In this document: piece after piece, positions 35,401-46,011 of the stretch
Position numbering within the stretch: the first letter of the stretch is position 1
How the letters are laid out: each line of letters opens with the position of its first letter
NCBI RefSeq assembly: GCF_036884655.1
Contig: NC_088331.1
Span: forward strand, 12,213,501-12,277,500
Direction of reading: 5' to 3'
Length of the DNA stretch: 64,000 nucleotides
From: Musa acuminata AAA Group
Lineage: Eukaryota; Streptophyta; Magnoliopsida; Zingiberales; Musaceae
Position numbers and translations under genes: made by a program
Notes under the pieces: generated by a model
The model's database searches: none
Seen by the model: only the letters and a program-made list of their open reading frames with translations
What the model was told of the DNA's origin: nothing

Positions 35401-36078
35401 CTCGAGGAGGCGGGCGAAGTCAAGTAACTTTTGCCTTCTCAACTCTTAAGAGAATGGGCGAAACTGAGTACCCCAATTCTCTTATCTATCCAGCAGAGGA
35501 GCGCTGCACAAGTTCAAAGACCCTTCGAAGATAATAGAAGACAATAGTTGTCAAATCCTCACCAACGGTGATTAGTGCTACTGAGAGTAGATTATCCGCC
35601 TCATTTCCCTACGAAATGCCAATCGAAAGCGGAAGTGATGCGAACCTACTTGGATGTGACAACTAACTGAAAGAAGAGTCAATGAGCAGATTTTGTGGAG
35701 GAAGGACCCAAAACTTCGGAAGTTTGCGAGGCAATGCTCGTTAAAGCTCCAACAAGCATCCACCCAGTTCAAGCAGTATGGGGAAATTTTGAGAGACTGG
35801 CGCAGTAAGGATGGTCTTTTCCTTCATTTGGTGGATCCGCAGGAATCAACGAGGATCAATACAACTCAGCCAACCCCACACCAGAGTCAGAGTCATTGGC
35901 GAGTTGAAGCAGCATGGCGGATCAAAGGTTCGACTACTCAGAAACAGTAGCGGAGAGCAGCTGGGAGCCAGGAGGCGCATTGCAGCTGGAGCAGAAGATT
36001 GAAGACTCAGCAAAGGCAAAGAGTTGCAGTGTTCACAAAGGCTTCGACGAGGACGTCGAAGGGATAAGTGGGGGAGAA
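32422..36078 (+). other. Noncoding internal region of U
   Basis: GC-richer than the Sirevirus spacers. The word CAGAGGC and close variants recur at least ten times between about 33,590 and 35,210, often as GCAGAGGC. Two passages around 34,317 and 34,882 share CCATGGTACCG-AGAGGCGGG. Frames of 60-120 codons on both strands show no protein-family resemblance. Confidence 0.6.
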
Positions 36079-36525
36079 TGTAACAGACAAACTTCTAAAC
36101 AAGATGTTGGATGTAATGCTTATGTTTGTCCGTTGTCTTTTGGCATGTTCATGCCTTGTACAGCAGATAGAGGGGCGACCGAAGGCTAAATAGTCCCATG
36201 TTAGTTGGGTTGGTGGCCTTTTTAGGCTTGTAAATAAAGGTTGTGTCAAGTGGACACGAGCGAGAGCTTTTCGGTCTGTAATGGACCATTTTACCCTTTG
36301 TTGTGCAACTATTCAGAGCTTGTAAAGTCTGTTTGTAATTTGCATTGTCTATGAAGTGTTTTTCGGACATGTTTGCTTGTGGATCCCGATTGAGGCGTTC
36401 TTTTTAACCCGTTCTCTCTTTTGTTGGTCCTAAGGGACAATGGGAGGCTTCGGGGAGGCTGACCTTTACGGACGGACGCGCGAGGGTGCCGCACGCCTTA
36501 GGCAAAACCAGCTAAGGTCGTGACA
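36079..36525 (+). repeat. 3' LTR of U
   Basis: TGTAACAGACAAAC to GTCGTGACA, 447 bp. Differences from the 5' LTR include G/A at the seventh base, C/T near 36,127, and G/A and T/C near 36,177. Confidence 0.9.
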
Positions 36526-36529
36526 GTTG

Positions 36530-37159
36530 GGCGGTGGCACCGCTTGGCTGGGCGGTGGCACCGCCAGCATCGGGAACATAAGATAATTCAAATTTTTGGA
36601 GCCCAAATTTGAATCCTCTTGAGGCCTATAAATACCCCTCAAGTCTCAGCTGAGAAGACAACTTTTTGTGTAGCAAGTGATTGAGAGAAAAGTCTTAGAA
36701 GAGTCTTTGCCTTTCTTGTTTTCAATTTGCTAGTGTTCACCTCCTTCTTTCTTGCTGAAAATCTGTAAGAGAGTGAATCGCTTGTAAAAGTTGTAAGAGA
36801 GGTATTTACCCTTCCCTTTCAAGAGATTAGCTAGTGGAAGGTGGGAGCCTCATCGAAGAGGGGCCTCGCAAGTGGATGTAGGTCATTTGACCGAACCACT
36901 GTAAAATCGGCGTAATCTCTGGTTTGCATTTACTTATTGTCATTTATATTACTGCAAACCATTTGCACTTTAATGCTATACTGCTTTGTCTCCGTCTTAC
37001 TTATCTCTTCAAGTTAAAATGCAATCGAAACGGTTTCAAACAAAAACGTTACTTTAATCGTACGAAGTTTCTGAAAGTGTTTAAATTGTCAAAAGTTTAT
37101 CACACTTTACCACTGCACTAATTCACCCCCCCCCTCTTAGTGCCACTCCGATCCTAACA
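36530..37159 (+). repeat. P 5' LTR, second part
   Basis: It resumes at the GGCGGTGGCACCGC palindromes, has GGCCTATAAATACCCC near 36,624, and ends GATCCTAACA at 37,159. It matches 41,990-42,620. Confidence 0.85.
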
Positions 37160-37161
37160 AT

Positions 37162-37173
37162 TGGTATCAGAGC
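37162..37173 (+). promoter_or_regulatory. Primer-binding site of P
   Basis: A perfect TGGTATCAGAGC two bases after the LTR end. Confidence 0.9.
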
Positions 37174-37209
37174 CTGGTATTTCTCATTTCGGATTTACAC
37201 CTAAGAGAA

Positions 37210-38154
37210 ATGACTCTTCATGGCTTTCAAGAGGGCTTATCGGTTATTCGTCCACCGTTGTTTAACGAATTGGACTACACTTATTGGAAAACTCGAATGA
37301 GAGTTTTCTTGATTTCTATGAATTTGGATTTATGGAATATCATTGAAAATGGTTTTCAACTTCCCTCTAAACCGATAAACGAATGGTCGGATTTGGAGAA
37401 GAAATATTTTTCTTTAAACGCAAAGGCCATGAATGTCTTATTTTGCGCTTTGGACAAAAATGAGTTCAATCGGATTTCTACGTGCGAAACGGCTTTCGAT
37501 ATTTGGTGAACACTTGAAATCACGCATGAGGGAACTAGTAGAGTCAAAGACTCGAAAGTTAATATTTTATTGCATGATTTTGAGCTTTTTCAAATGCAAC
37601 CAAGCGAGACTATAGGCGACATGTACACCCGTTTCACGGATGTCGTTAATAATCTAAGAGTTCTTGGTAAATCTTTTTCAAATTTTGATCTCGTAAGCAA
37701 GATCTTAAGATCCCTTCCAAAAAGGTGGGACTCTAAAATAACCGCAATACAAGAAACAAAAGATTTAAATATTTTTCCACTTGAAGAACTAATTGGTTTG
37801 TTGATGACATATGAAATGGTGCGCAATGCGCATGATGAACACAATGAACACTTGAACCACCTTCCAAAAAACAGGAAGGATTTGAAACCCCGGACAAATG
37901 AATACCACTTGAGCAATGACTCAAGTGATGAGGACAATGATGAACTTGAACTTCGAACACTAAATTTTAATAAGTTTACTAAACAAAAATCTAAAATAAA
38001 TAATGAACTTGAACGGAGGGAGAGGCCAAAGAAGAGGAAGGCAACCAAGGATGAATCAAGAACTTCCAAAGGTGAAACGGAGAATTGGGCTTTGACGGGC
38101 TTCGACTACAAGGTAAGTAACTCAACTCTCTTGAATTATTTTGAAATTACTTGA
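37210..38154 (+). pseudogene. P gag (UBN2-type), open except for one nonsense codon
   Basis: The frame opens at the ATG at 37,210 (TLHGFQEGLSVIRPPLFNEL) and carries the Copia gag-polypeptide domain: YTYWKTRMRVFLISMNLDLW, FSLNAKAMNVLFCALDKNEF, STCETAFDIW. A TGA at 37,507-37,509 stands where T gag has an arginine codon (IWRTLEITHEG), a probable CGA-to-TGA change. Reading then continues to 38,154 (LHDFELFQMQPSET, YTRFTDVVNNLRVLGKSFSN, an acidic SNDSSDEDNDE and a Lys-rich tail). There is no CCHC knuckle. The last codons lie beyond AAG|GTAAGT at 38,112/38,113, so the natural protein end could depend on splicing. Apart from this stop the gene looks young. Confidence 0.8.
38113..38118 (+). promoter_or_regulatory. 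Possible 5' splice site at the end of P gag
   Basis: AAG|GTAAGT is a perfect match to the plant donor consensus. The corresponding points in T (GAG|GTAATC, minus, 47,991-47,999) and S3 (GAG|GTAATC, minus, 19,625-19,633) are also donor-like. Only inferred; no transcript evidence. Confidence 0.35.
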
Positions 38155-40994
38155 TGTTTTCCATGATGCATTTTCTCTTTTCTTTTGAATAATTGTTTTT
38201 CTTGAAAATTGTACGTTTTATGTTAATAGAATAAAATGTTAGATTTAAATAATCATATATATGTGCTTGAGAAGCAAGAATGTGTATTTTGATGATTTCC
38301 ATATTAACTTTCAATGATGATGCATGGTTTTTATATGGAAGGCTTGATGATATTTTTTTTAAACCATGTCTTTGGTTTTCAAACATGATGTATGTTTTTG
38401 ACATAAGAACAAAACTTGAGCATGCTAATATAAAGTCAATCACATAAATTAAAACTAAAGAAGTTTTAGTTATCTATAAGAATCATTCAAAATTATGTTC
38501 AATGAAACCATTGCATAATGATGTAATAAAAATATTAAACATTTTGAAATCATGTTTTAGTGTCATTCATAATAATCATGCTTAATAAATTTCAAAATTA
38601 TGCATATGAATCTTGTGATTTATGGATTATTGATTTTTATCATAATGAAAGTGCCTTATTAATCTTTGTTGTAATAAATCTTACACTTTCGGTTTTAAAC
38701 ATTATACATGTTTTTATTTGGTATAAATGAAATAAAATCATATGAATTGAAACAACTAAAAAGCGGAAAATATTTTTTCCTTGAAAAATTATTTTTCTCT
38801 ATCCTATTGATCTTGATGTTTATTATGATAAATCTATGTATACCATTTTGAATCTCTTGAAAGTAATGTTGATAATTTTGATGATTTAAATTTGAAATGA
38901 GTTTTATCAAAATCATGATATTGATTTCTTGGAATAACATGAGATTACCTTTGATGATCATTTTGATTCATGGAATTTTGGATTCATGACTTGGTCTTAC
39001 ATTTGTTTATGAGATGGTTGAAATCTTTGTACGTTTGAATTCTTCCCTTCTCCTTTCAATTTATGCATGTTATATGTTAAAGATTTAAAACCATGTTTTG
39101 GTATCATGCATATCTAAGAAATATTGATGTGACAAATTGAATAAGTTGAAAATGAATGATGACTTTTCTCTTGAATATAACTTGTGATATTTTTTTTATA
39201 TAAATCATCATTTTGATTTTTCGACATTCGATACATGAGATTTTATTATAAATCAAAATTTCTCATTAATCGATCTTCTACGATTTTACTTGACATTCTC
39301 TTGAGAGGAGATTTTCTAAATGAATCATGATTTTTCCTTGTGAGTTCTTGGAGTTATTACTTGATTTTTCTTTTAAAACAAGATCTCTTCTTTGTACTCC
39401 TATGATTTTTCTTGATATTTTATTTAAAGAAGATATTTACTATATGAATCATGTCTTTTGGTATTCAAATGATTTTATCCTTCATGACATGATTTCTTTG
39501 TATTTATGGCTTGCATGGCTTGAAATGTTTTGGTATGATGCATGCAATGATGAAATATTCATAAAGTTAAAATGATGTATGCAATACTTATGATAATGAT
39601 ATACATGATGTATTTATTATGATGTGTATCATGAATGCTTTAAATGATGAATGTTTGGTATCATGATCAACATGTTGATAAATGCTTAAAAATTTAAATG
39701 TTTGAGTATCATGTATGATATGCTTATTAATGATGATTGATTTATTTTTCGGTATCGTGCATGAAAAATAAGGTTATTGAAATTGTGTATATTTTAATTT
39801 AAATATATAATGATGCATAAATAAGAATGATACTTACCTTTATCATAATATGAAAATTGATACAAGGGTCTTCCCTTCTTTTTGACAATGACAAAGGGAG
39901 AGCAAGAATTTCTAGCGTGGACATCATGAAAAGAGGCAAACTAACTAGCTTGCACAATTTAAGATGAAAGCAAAAATTGTACTTCTCAAAAGAGAAGATG
40001 CAAATGTAACATTTGCCAAATTGTTTGCTTGCCTCATGCAAAACATTATCTCTTGCTAGTTTGGCATTTTTGCTAGCTTGTATGTTGCAAAACTTGATCA
40101 CTTCTTCAAACATTTTGCTAGCTTACACTTTGCAAAGAAAGCAAAAATGGCACTTCTAGAAGAAAGAGCTTGTTATTTTGAACATCACAAGCTTGCCTAT
40201 CTTAAGAAACAAAAATTACAAAAGTGCTATCTTGCCTATCTCAAGAAGCAAAACTTGCAACTTGCACATTGCAATAGGAAGCAAGAATTATGAGCTTACA
40301 CAAGAAAGCTATCTTGCATTTGCTTTCGAAATTTTTGCTAGCTTGTATATTGTGAAACTTACATATCGTAAAAATTGCTAGCTTGTAGTCTAAAGAGAAG
40401 CAAAAAGTTGCTATCTCAAAAGAAGCAAATGTGCTATCTTTCCTATCTTAAGAGGCAAAAATGCTAACTTGCACATCTAGCAAAACTTGACAAATTTGCA
40501 TATTTCAATAAGCAAGAGTTGCTTTCTTGAACATCTCAATATTGCTAGCTTGCATGATGTAGAACTTACTATCTTGAACATTACCAAAAGTGCTATCTTG
40601 TATGCTGTAAGACTTGCATATCTAAAACTTGATAGCTTGAATGTCCTAAGCATGATGCATTACTTGCTAAATTTTCTAGCTTCAAAACTGCATGATGATA
40701 AAACTTAATATTATGTTTTTCATGTAATGAGTTGAACTTATATTACAAACATAAAGAATAGTTGTACTTCTCCTTTTTGTTGATGACAAAGGGGGAGAAG
40801 TATGTTGATGACATGTTATGCATAAGTTTATACATATGTTCATGATGATGTGTTGCAAGTATTCATGATGAATATTGCAATGACTTGAATTCAGTTTGAA
40901 TTCAAGGTTCTATCAATATGGCATATTGATAGGGGGAGTTTGTTTAAACTCCGGGAGTTAAGGTTAACTCCGTCATCAAGTGGTTATCATCATC
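38155..40994 (+). other. P noncoding spacer
   Basis: AT-rich DNA without coding signal. From about 39,900 to 40,720 it is packed with GCTAGCTTGC, CTATCTTGCC and AAGAAGCAAAA-like words. PPT-like GATGACAAAGGGGGAGA lies near 40,783-40,799, about 200 bp before the true polypurine tract. Confidence 0.75.
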
Positions 40995-41008
40995 AAAAAG
41001 GGGGAGAT
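40995..41008 (+). promoter_or_regulatory. Polypurine tract of P
   Basis: AAAAAGGGGGAGAT directly before the 3' LTR start TGTTGAATCTCG. Confidence 0.9.
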
Positions 41009-42620
41009 TGTTGAATCTCGTATTTTGATGATGAAACCACTTGATATGTGTTTATGATTTAAACTGCATTTTGAGCGATGTAGGTCTACTCGATCAGGTT
41101 TAGACAGTTGACGTAGGAGGAATTGACGTTGCGCTGGAAGAGATCACGTTAGGATATTAGATGGCTGAATGCTTCAGATGTCGGGCATCGGGCCAAGGAG
41201 AGCGAAATTGCACCAAGGATATCGGGGTTTCGGAGGTCAACCGCCGATTGGGCAACAAGCCGCAAGAGAGGACGATGCACCAAAGAATCGGACGAAGCGC
41301 CAACCAATGATGTGCCGGGCAACAGAATGACAATTCGCGTTGTAATAATTGTCTAGATCGAAGTTGAGTTTTGGTTTGTGTGTGCAGGATTAACTACGAT
41401 AACGATGAAGACATAAAGTGAAACAAAGTGCTGGAGTCAAGCGCGAAGGATTCGTTGGGAGTTCGAGAGTTCGACGGAAGTCCGAAGGTTCGTCGGGAAT
41501 GCTGCCGGAACTAGCCGAGAATGAGTAGGGAGCTTGCCGAAGGGTTTTTCGGAAGCTCGCCGGAAGGTTCGTTGGAAGTTCGCGAAGCTCACCGAGAAAG
41601 ATCGGAGCTTACCGAAGAAGCTCATTGGAACTCGCCAAGATCAAATCGTGAAGTCTAGGAGCTTACCGGGAGTCCGCAGAATGGTTTCCGAGAGTTTATC
41701 GGAAGACCGTCGGAAGTTTGCCGGAAGCTCGTCGGAAGAAGTCTTGACTTATGGACTTTGTAATAGCTTAGAAAATATCTTTAAATTTGTAGTTAGCATG
41801 TTAATTAGGGTTAGGATTAGGTGTTAATCCTATAACCCAAGTAGGGGCCAATTGGGCTCGAGTTCGGACTGGTTTGAGCCAAGTTTGGAGCCCAACTAGT
41901 GAGCTGAATTAGCCTAGGCGGTGGCACCGCCTAGGCTGGGCGGTGACACCTCCTGGGCTCGGCGGTTGCACCGCCCAGCACCCGAGTGTTGGGCGGTGGC
42001 ACCGCTTGGCTGGGCGGTGGCACCGTCAGCATCGGGAACATAAGAGAATTCAAATTTTTGGAGCCCAAATTTGAATCCTCTTGAGGCCTATAAATACCCC
42101 TCAAGTCTCAGCTGAGAAGATAACTTTTTGTGCAACAAGTGATTGAGAGAAAAGTCTTAGAAGAGTCTTTGCCTTTCTTGTTTTCAATTTGCTAGTGTTC
42201 ACCTCCTTCTTTCTTGCTGAAAATCTGTAAGAGAGTGAACCGCTTGTAAAAGTTGTAAGAGGGGTATTTACCCTTCCCTTTCAAGAGATTTGCTAGTGGA
42301 AGGTGGGAGCCTCATCGAAGAGGGGCCTCGCAAGTGGATGTAGGTCATTTGACCGAACCACTGTAAAATTGGCGTAATCTCTGGTTTGCATTTACTTATT
42401 GTCATTTATATTACTGCAAACCATTTGCACTTTAATGTTATACTGCTTTGTCTCCGTCTTACTTATCTCTTCAAGTTAAAATGCAATCGAAACGGTTTCA
42501 AACAAAAACGTTACTTTTATCGTACGAAGTTTCCGAAAGTGTTTAAATCGTCAAAAGTTTATCACACTTTACCGCTGCACTAATTCAACCCCCCCTCCTA
42601 GTGCCACTCCGATCCTAACA
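41009..42620 (+). repeat. 3' LTR of P (1612 bp)
   Basis: TGTTGAATCTCG to GATCCTAACA. It has a TATA box TATAAATA near 42,089, GGCGGTGGCACCGCC palindromes near 41,918-42,030, and the C-rich hairpin near 42,575. It pairs with the split 5' LTR. Confidence 0.9.
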
Positions 42621-42625
42621 CAATC

Positions 42626-42925
42626 AATATGTGTTTATGTTGTAATCTACGTTATTGAGCGATGCAGGATGCTTCGATTAGGATGAGACAATTATAGCAG
42701 GAAAATCATGTTGTGCCGGAGGAACAGGTCAGAAGATTGGACATCAGACCGGTGGATCAGTCGACGTATCGATAGAAGGCTTCAGACCATGGATTCGGGC
42801 ATCGAGCTAAGAATAGCGGGTATTGCACCAAGGATATCAGAGTTGCATAGTCAATTGACCGATTGGGTAATAGGCCGTAAGAGAGGACGATATACCGAAG
42901 AATCGAACGAAGCGTCGAGGGACTT
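42626..42925 (+). repeat. Q: continuation of the Sirevirus LTR start
   Basis: AATATGTGTTTATGTTGTAA onward continues the 34-bp LTR start at 30,935. The stretch resembles the U3 of T (near 50,500-50,800). It breaks off at about 42,925 and minus-strand Sirevirus internal DNA follows. Confidence 0.7.
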
Positions 42926-43019
42926 CCAACATGTAATTAAGGCATGTAATTGTGTAAAATCATCATGGCAATTAAGTGATTTGATCATTAAATCAAAAAA
43001 ATCCAAAAAATAATCTTAA

Positions 43020-44470
43020 TAAGTTCATGCATTCGGACATATTAACATTCCTAATTCTCTTCTAATGAAATCAAATTATTTTTCACTTAGTGGTTTTGTA
43101 AAAATATCAGCTAGTTGATGCTTAGTATTTATGAACTCTATGATTACATTATGATTAGTGACATGATCTCGTATAAAGTGATGTCTAATATCAATATGCT
43201 TTGTTCTTGAGTGTTAAATGAGATTCTTTGTTAAACATATTGCATTTGTGTTATCACATTTAATGGGAATATTTTTAAGATGGATTTTATAATCTTCTAA
43301 GGTGTTTTTCATCCACACAACTTGTGCACAGCATGCACTAGCTGCAATATACTCAGCTTCGGTTGTTGATAGTGCAACCGAGTTTTGTTTCTTAGATGAC
43401 TAGGAAACAAGGGAATGTCCCAAAAATTGACATGTTCCTGATGTGCTTTTTCTATCTAGTCTACACCCAGCAAAATCCACATCAACATAAGCAATTAACT
43501 CAAAATTCTCGGATTTTGGATATCATAATCCTAGATTTGTGGTACCTTTAAGATATCTAAGTATTCTTTTAACCACTTTGAGATGAGATATCTTAGTGAT
43601 TGAAACCTAGCACAAAGTCCTACACTGAACATGATGTCTGGTCTAGTTGTAGTGAGGTAAAGTAAACTTCCTATCATACCCCTATAAGTTTTTTTATCGA
43701 AGCTTTCTCCATTTTCATCAACTTTTAACTGGAGGTGCTCATAGGAGTGTTAATAGCTTTTGAGCTATCCATATTAAATCTTTTTAACAAATCTAAAACA
43801 TATTTAGTTTGACTAATAAAGATACCATTACTTAGTTGCTTAATTTGTAAGCCAAAGAAAAAGGTTAATTCTCCCATCAAACTCATTTCAAATTCAAGAC
43901 TCATGGTTTTAGCAAAAGATTCACAAAAAGATTCGTTCGTAGAACCGAAGATAATATCATCAATATAAATCTGAATAATGAGAAAATTATTTTCAAAATT
44001 CTTGATAAACAATGTAGTATCGACCTTGTCCTTTGTGAAATTATTTTCAATAAGAAAAGTACTTAGTCTATCATTCTAAGCCCTTGGGGCTTGTTTTAAA
44101 CCATAGAAAGCTTTGGTTAATTTAAATACATGATTAGGGAGGCTATTATTTTTAAATCCGGGAGGTTGTTCAACATAAACTTCTTCATAAATAAAGCCAT
44201 TAAGAAAAGCACTTTTAACATCCATTTAAAATAATTTAAAATTATTATTACTAGCATAGGCAAGGAGCATCCTTATGGCTTCTAATCTAGCCACAGGAGC
44301 GAAGGTTTCTTCGTAATCGATACCTTCTTCTTGGTTGAAACCTTTGGTCACTAATCTAGCCTTGTTTCTTACCACGATACCATATTCATCTTGCTTGTTT
44401 CTAAAGACCCATTTAGTACTAATAACTAAATGGTCATTTGGCCTAGGAACAAGCTTCCACATCTCATTTC
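43020..44470 (-). pseudogene. R reverse transcriptase and RNase H (decayed)
   Basis: Pieces in order on the minus strand: RT entry (44,226-44,462, WKLVPRPNDHLVISTKWVF, GFNQEEGIDYEETFAPVARL), broken middle, then 43,725-44,012 with the catalytic YIDDIIFGSTNESF intact, LTFFFGLQIKQL and PMSTSS. RNase H is in broken frames down to about 43,020. The catalytic aspartates are kept, unlike S2, but stops prevent a full product. Confidence 0.85.
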
Positions 44471-44477
44471 TCTCAAA

Positions 44478-45464
44478 TTAATTTAACTCATCTTGCATTG
44501 TGATAATCCATGAATCATCTTTCATGGCTTCGTCAATACATTTAGGTTCAATTTGAGAGAGAAAAGCGGCGTTGGCATAAAACTTTTTAAGAGAAGAACG
44601 TGTTTGAACCCCCTTAGATGTGTCTCCTAGGATTAGCTCCTTAGGATGAGCATCTACATACTTCCAATCCTTGGGTAAGGATGTTTCGGAAGTGGATGCA
44701 TCCAAGTTGCTAGTTTGAGAAGGGGTTTTATTTAAATTCAAAGAATCGAAATTAACATCATCATCAAAATCATTTTTCTTGATTTCGAAAATCTCATTGA
44801 AAACAATATGAATGGATTCTTCTATAATTAAAGTTCTTTTATTGAAGATACAAAAAGCTTTAGAAACCGAAGAATAACCAAGAAAAAATCCTTCATCAGA
44901 TTTAGCATCAAATTTTCCTAAGACATCTTTTTCATTCAAGATAAAACACTTACACCCAAAAACTTTAAAATATGAAACATTAGGTTTTTTATTGTTCCAC
45001 AACTCATAGGGAGTTTTGGTGAGTAAGGGTCTTATTAGAACTCTATTCAAAATATAGCATGCAGTGTTTACGACTTTGACCCAAAAGTATTTGGGTAGGC
45101 TATGTTCATTCAACATGGTTCTTGTCATTTCTTGTAAATTTTTATTCTTTCTTTCTACTACTCCATTTTGTTGAGGATTTTTTGGAGTAGAGAAGTTATG
45201 GTTGTATCCATTAGATTCACAAAATTCTTGAAAATCACGGTTTTGAAATTCATTACCGTGATCACTTCGAATTGATGAAATCATAAAACCCTTTTCATTT
45301 TGAACAAGTTTACAAAACTTGGTGAAATATCTAAAGCATTCATTTTTATGTTTCAAGAAATAAGTCCATGTGTATCTACTATAGTCATCTACAATGACGA
45401 AGGCGTATTTGCTACCTCCTAGGCTTGATATAGAGATTAGTCCGAACAAGTCCATATGGATCAA
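44478..45464 (-). CDS. R integrase core (328-codon open frame)
   Basis: A long minus-strand frame covers the Copia integrase catalytic domain. The three acidic residues of the D,D-35-E triad are visible: LIHMDLFG-type start (D at residue 4, MIHMDLFG), SIRSDHGNEF (D near 68) and QQNGVVERKNKNLQ (E near 104). Conserved VFGCKCFILNEKD and FDAKSDEGFFLGYSSVSK follow, then an acidic linker and the start of the RT region (EAMKDDSWIITMQDEL). The zinc-binding HHCC part lies upstream (45,465-45,800) but is cut off by stops, so the frame is a fragment of pol, not a complete gene. In the cell it would insert cDNA copies into nuclear DNA. Confidence 0.7.
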   Translation of the reverse strand: MIHMDLFGLISISSLGGSKYAFVIVDDYSRYTWTYFLKHKNECFRYFTKFCKLVQNEKGFMISSIRSDHGNEFQNRDFQEFCESNGYNHNFSTPKNPQQNGVVERKNKNLQEMTRTMLNEHSLPKYFWVKVVNTACYILNRVLIRPLLTKTPYELWNNKKPNVSYFKVFGCKCFILNEKDVLGKFDAKSDEGFFLGYSSVSKAFCIFNKRTLIIEESIHIVFNEIFEIKKNDFDDDVNFDSLNLNKTPSQTSNLDASTSETSLPKDWKYVDAHPKELILGDTSKGVQTRSSLKKFYANAAFLSQIEPKCIDEAMKDDSWIITMQDELN

Positions 45465-46005
45465 TTGTAAGGGCCTAGAGGTACTTATTTGATTCTTAGA
45501 TTTGAAACCACCCTTAATTTATTTTTCTAATTGACAAGCATCACACACATTATCTTTAATGAACTTGATATGAGGAATTCCTCATACAAGTTCTTTGGAT
45601 GATATTTGAGTGATTAGTTTCATGCTAGCATGACCTAATCTCCTGTGCCAAAGCCAAGCATCCTCATTCAAAATCGAGAAACACATTTCATTGCAAAGAT
45701 CATTGATGTCAATGGTGTATACGTTATTATGTTTTAATGCAATCATAGATGTGTTTTTGTATGGTTTTTCAATGATGCAAGCATTAGATTCGAATTTGAT
45801 GATATATCCTTTATCACATAATTGACTAATGCTTAAAGAGGTTATGTTTTAAACCATCAACTAATAAAACATCTTCAATAAAGAAGTTGGATTTGTTACC
45901 TATAGTTCTTTTGCCAATGATTTTACCCTTGTTGTTGTCTCACATAGCCTTCGTCTATGCTAGTAAGCTTAGAGAATTGAGATGGATCTCTGATCATATG
46001 CCTTG
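45465..46005 (-). pseudogene. R integrase zinc finger and protease C-terminal part (decayed)
   Basis: Minus-strand frames with stops read LGHASMKLITQISS-like and CDACQLE-like zinc-finger pieces near 45,540-45,660, then the LLSISQLC-like and SQFSKLTSIDEGY-like protease region near 45,830-45,990. It stops at CCTTG (46,001-46,005), where T begins. Confidence 0.75.
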
Positions 46006-46011
46006 TGTTAG

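Larger units (their letters stand above)
31960..36525 (+). mobile_element. U: LARD-like LTR element without detectable gag or pol
   Basis: Two 447-bp LTRs (31,960-32,406 and 36,079-36,525) begin TGTAAC and end GGTCGTGACA. The first is followed by a tRNA-Met primer site TGGTATCAGAGC (32,410-32,421) and the second is preceded by the purine tract AGTGGGGGAGAA. The LTRs differ at about seven positions that I can count. The flanks repeat GTTG (31,956-31,959 and 36,526-36,529). The internal 3.7 kb has only short frames on both strands and no gag, protease, RT or integrase motif that I can see, as in large retrotransposon derivatives (LARDs). Confidence 0.85.
30969..42620 (+). mobile_element. P: gag-only Sirevirus (plus strand), carrying nested element U
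   Basis: 5' LTR in two parts (30,969-31,959 and 36,530-37,159), primer site, gag (37,210-38,154), noncoding spacer, polypurine tract (40,995-41,008) and 3' LTR (41,009-42,620). The TSD CAATC is at 30,964-30,968 and 42,621-42,625. No pol motif exists in the internal region, so its movement would need proteins from an autonomous Sirevirus. Confidence 0.9.

Noticed and set aside
32422..36078. Many 60-100-codon frames inside U, considered as a gag remnant
   Set aside because: No gag, knuckle or pol motif could be recognised in any frame; treated as noncoding LARD interior.
37590..38069. 159-codon minus-strand frame
   Set aside because: Antisense to P gag; a similar shadow exists opposite T gag (48,034-48,426).
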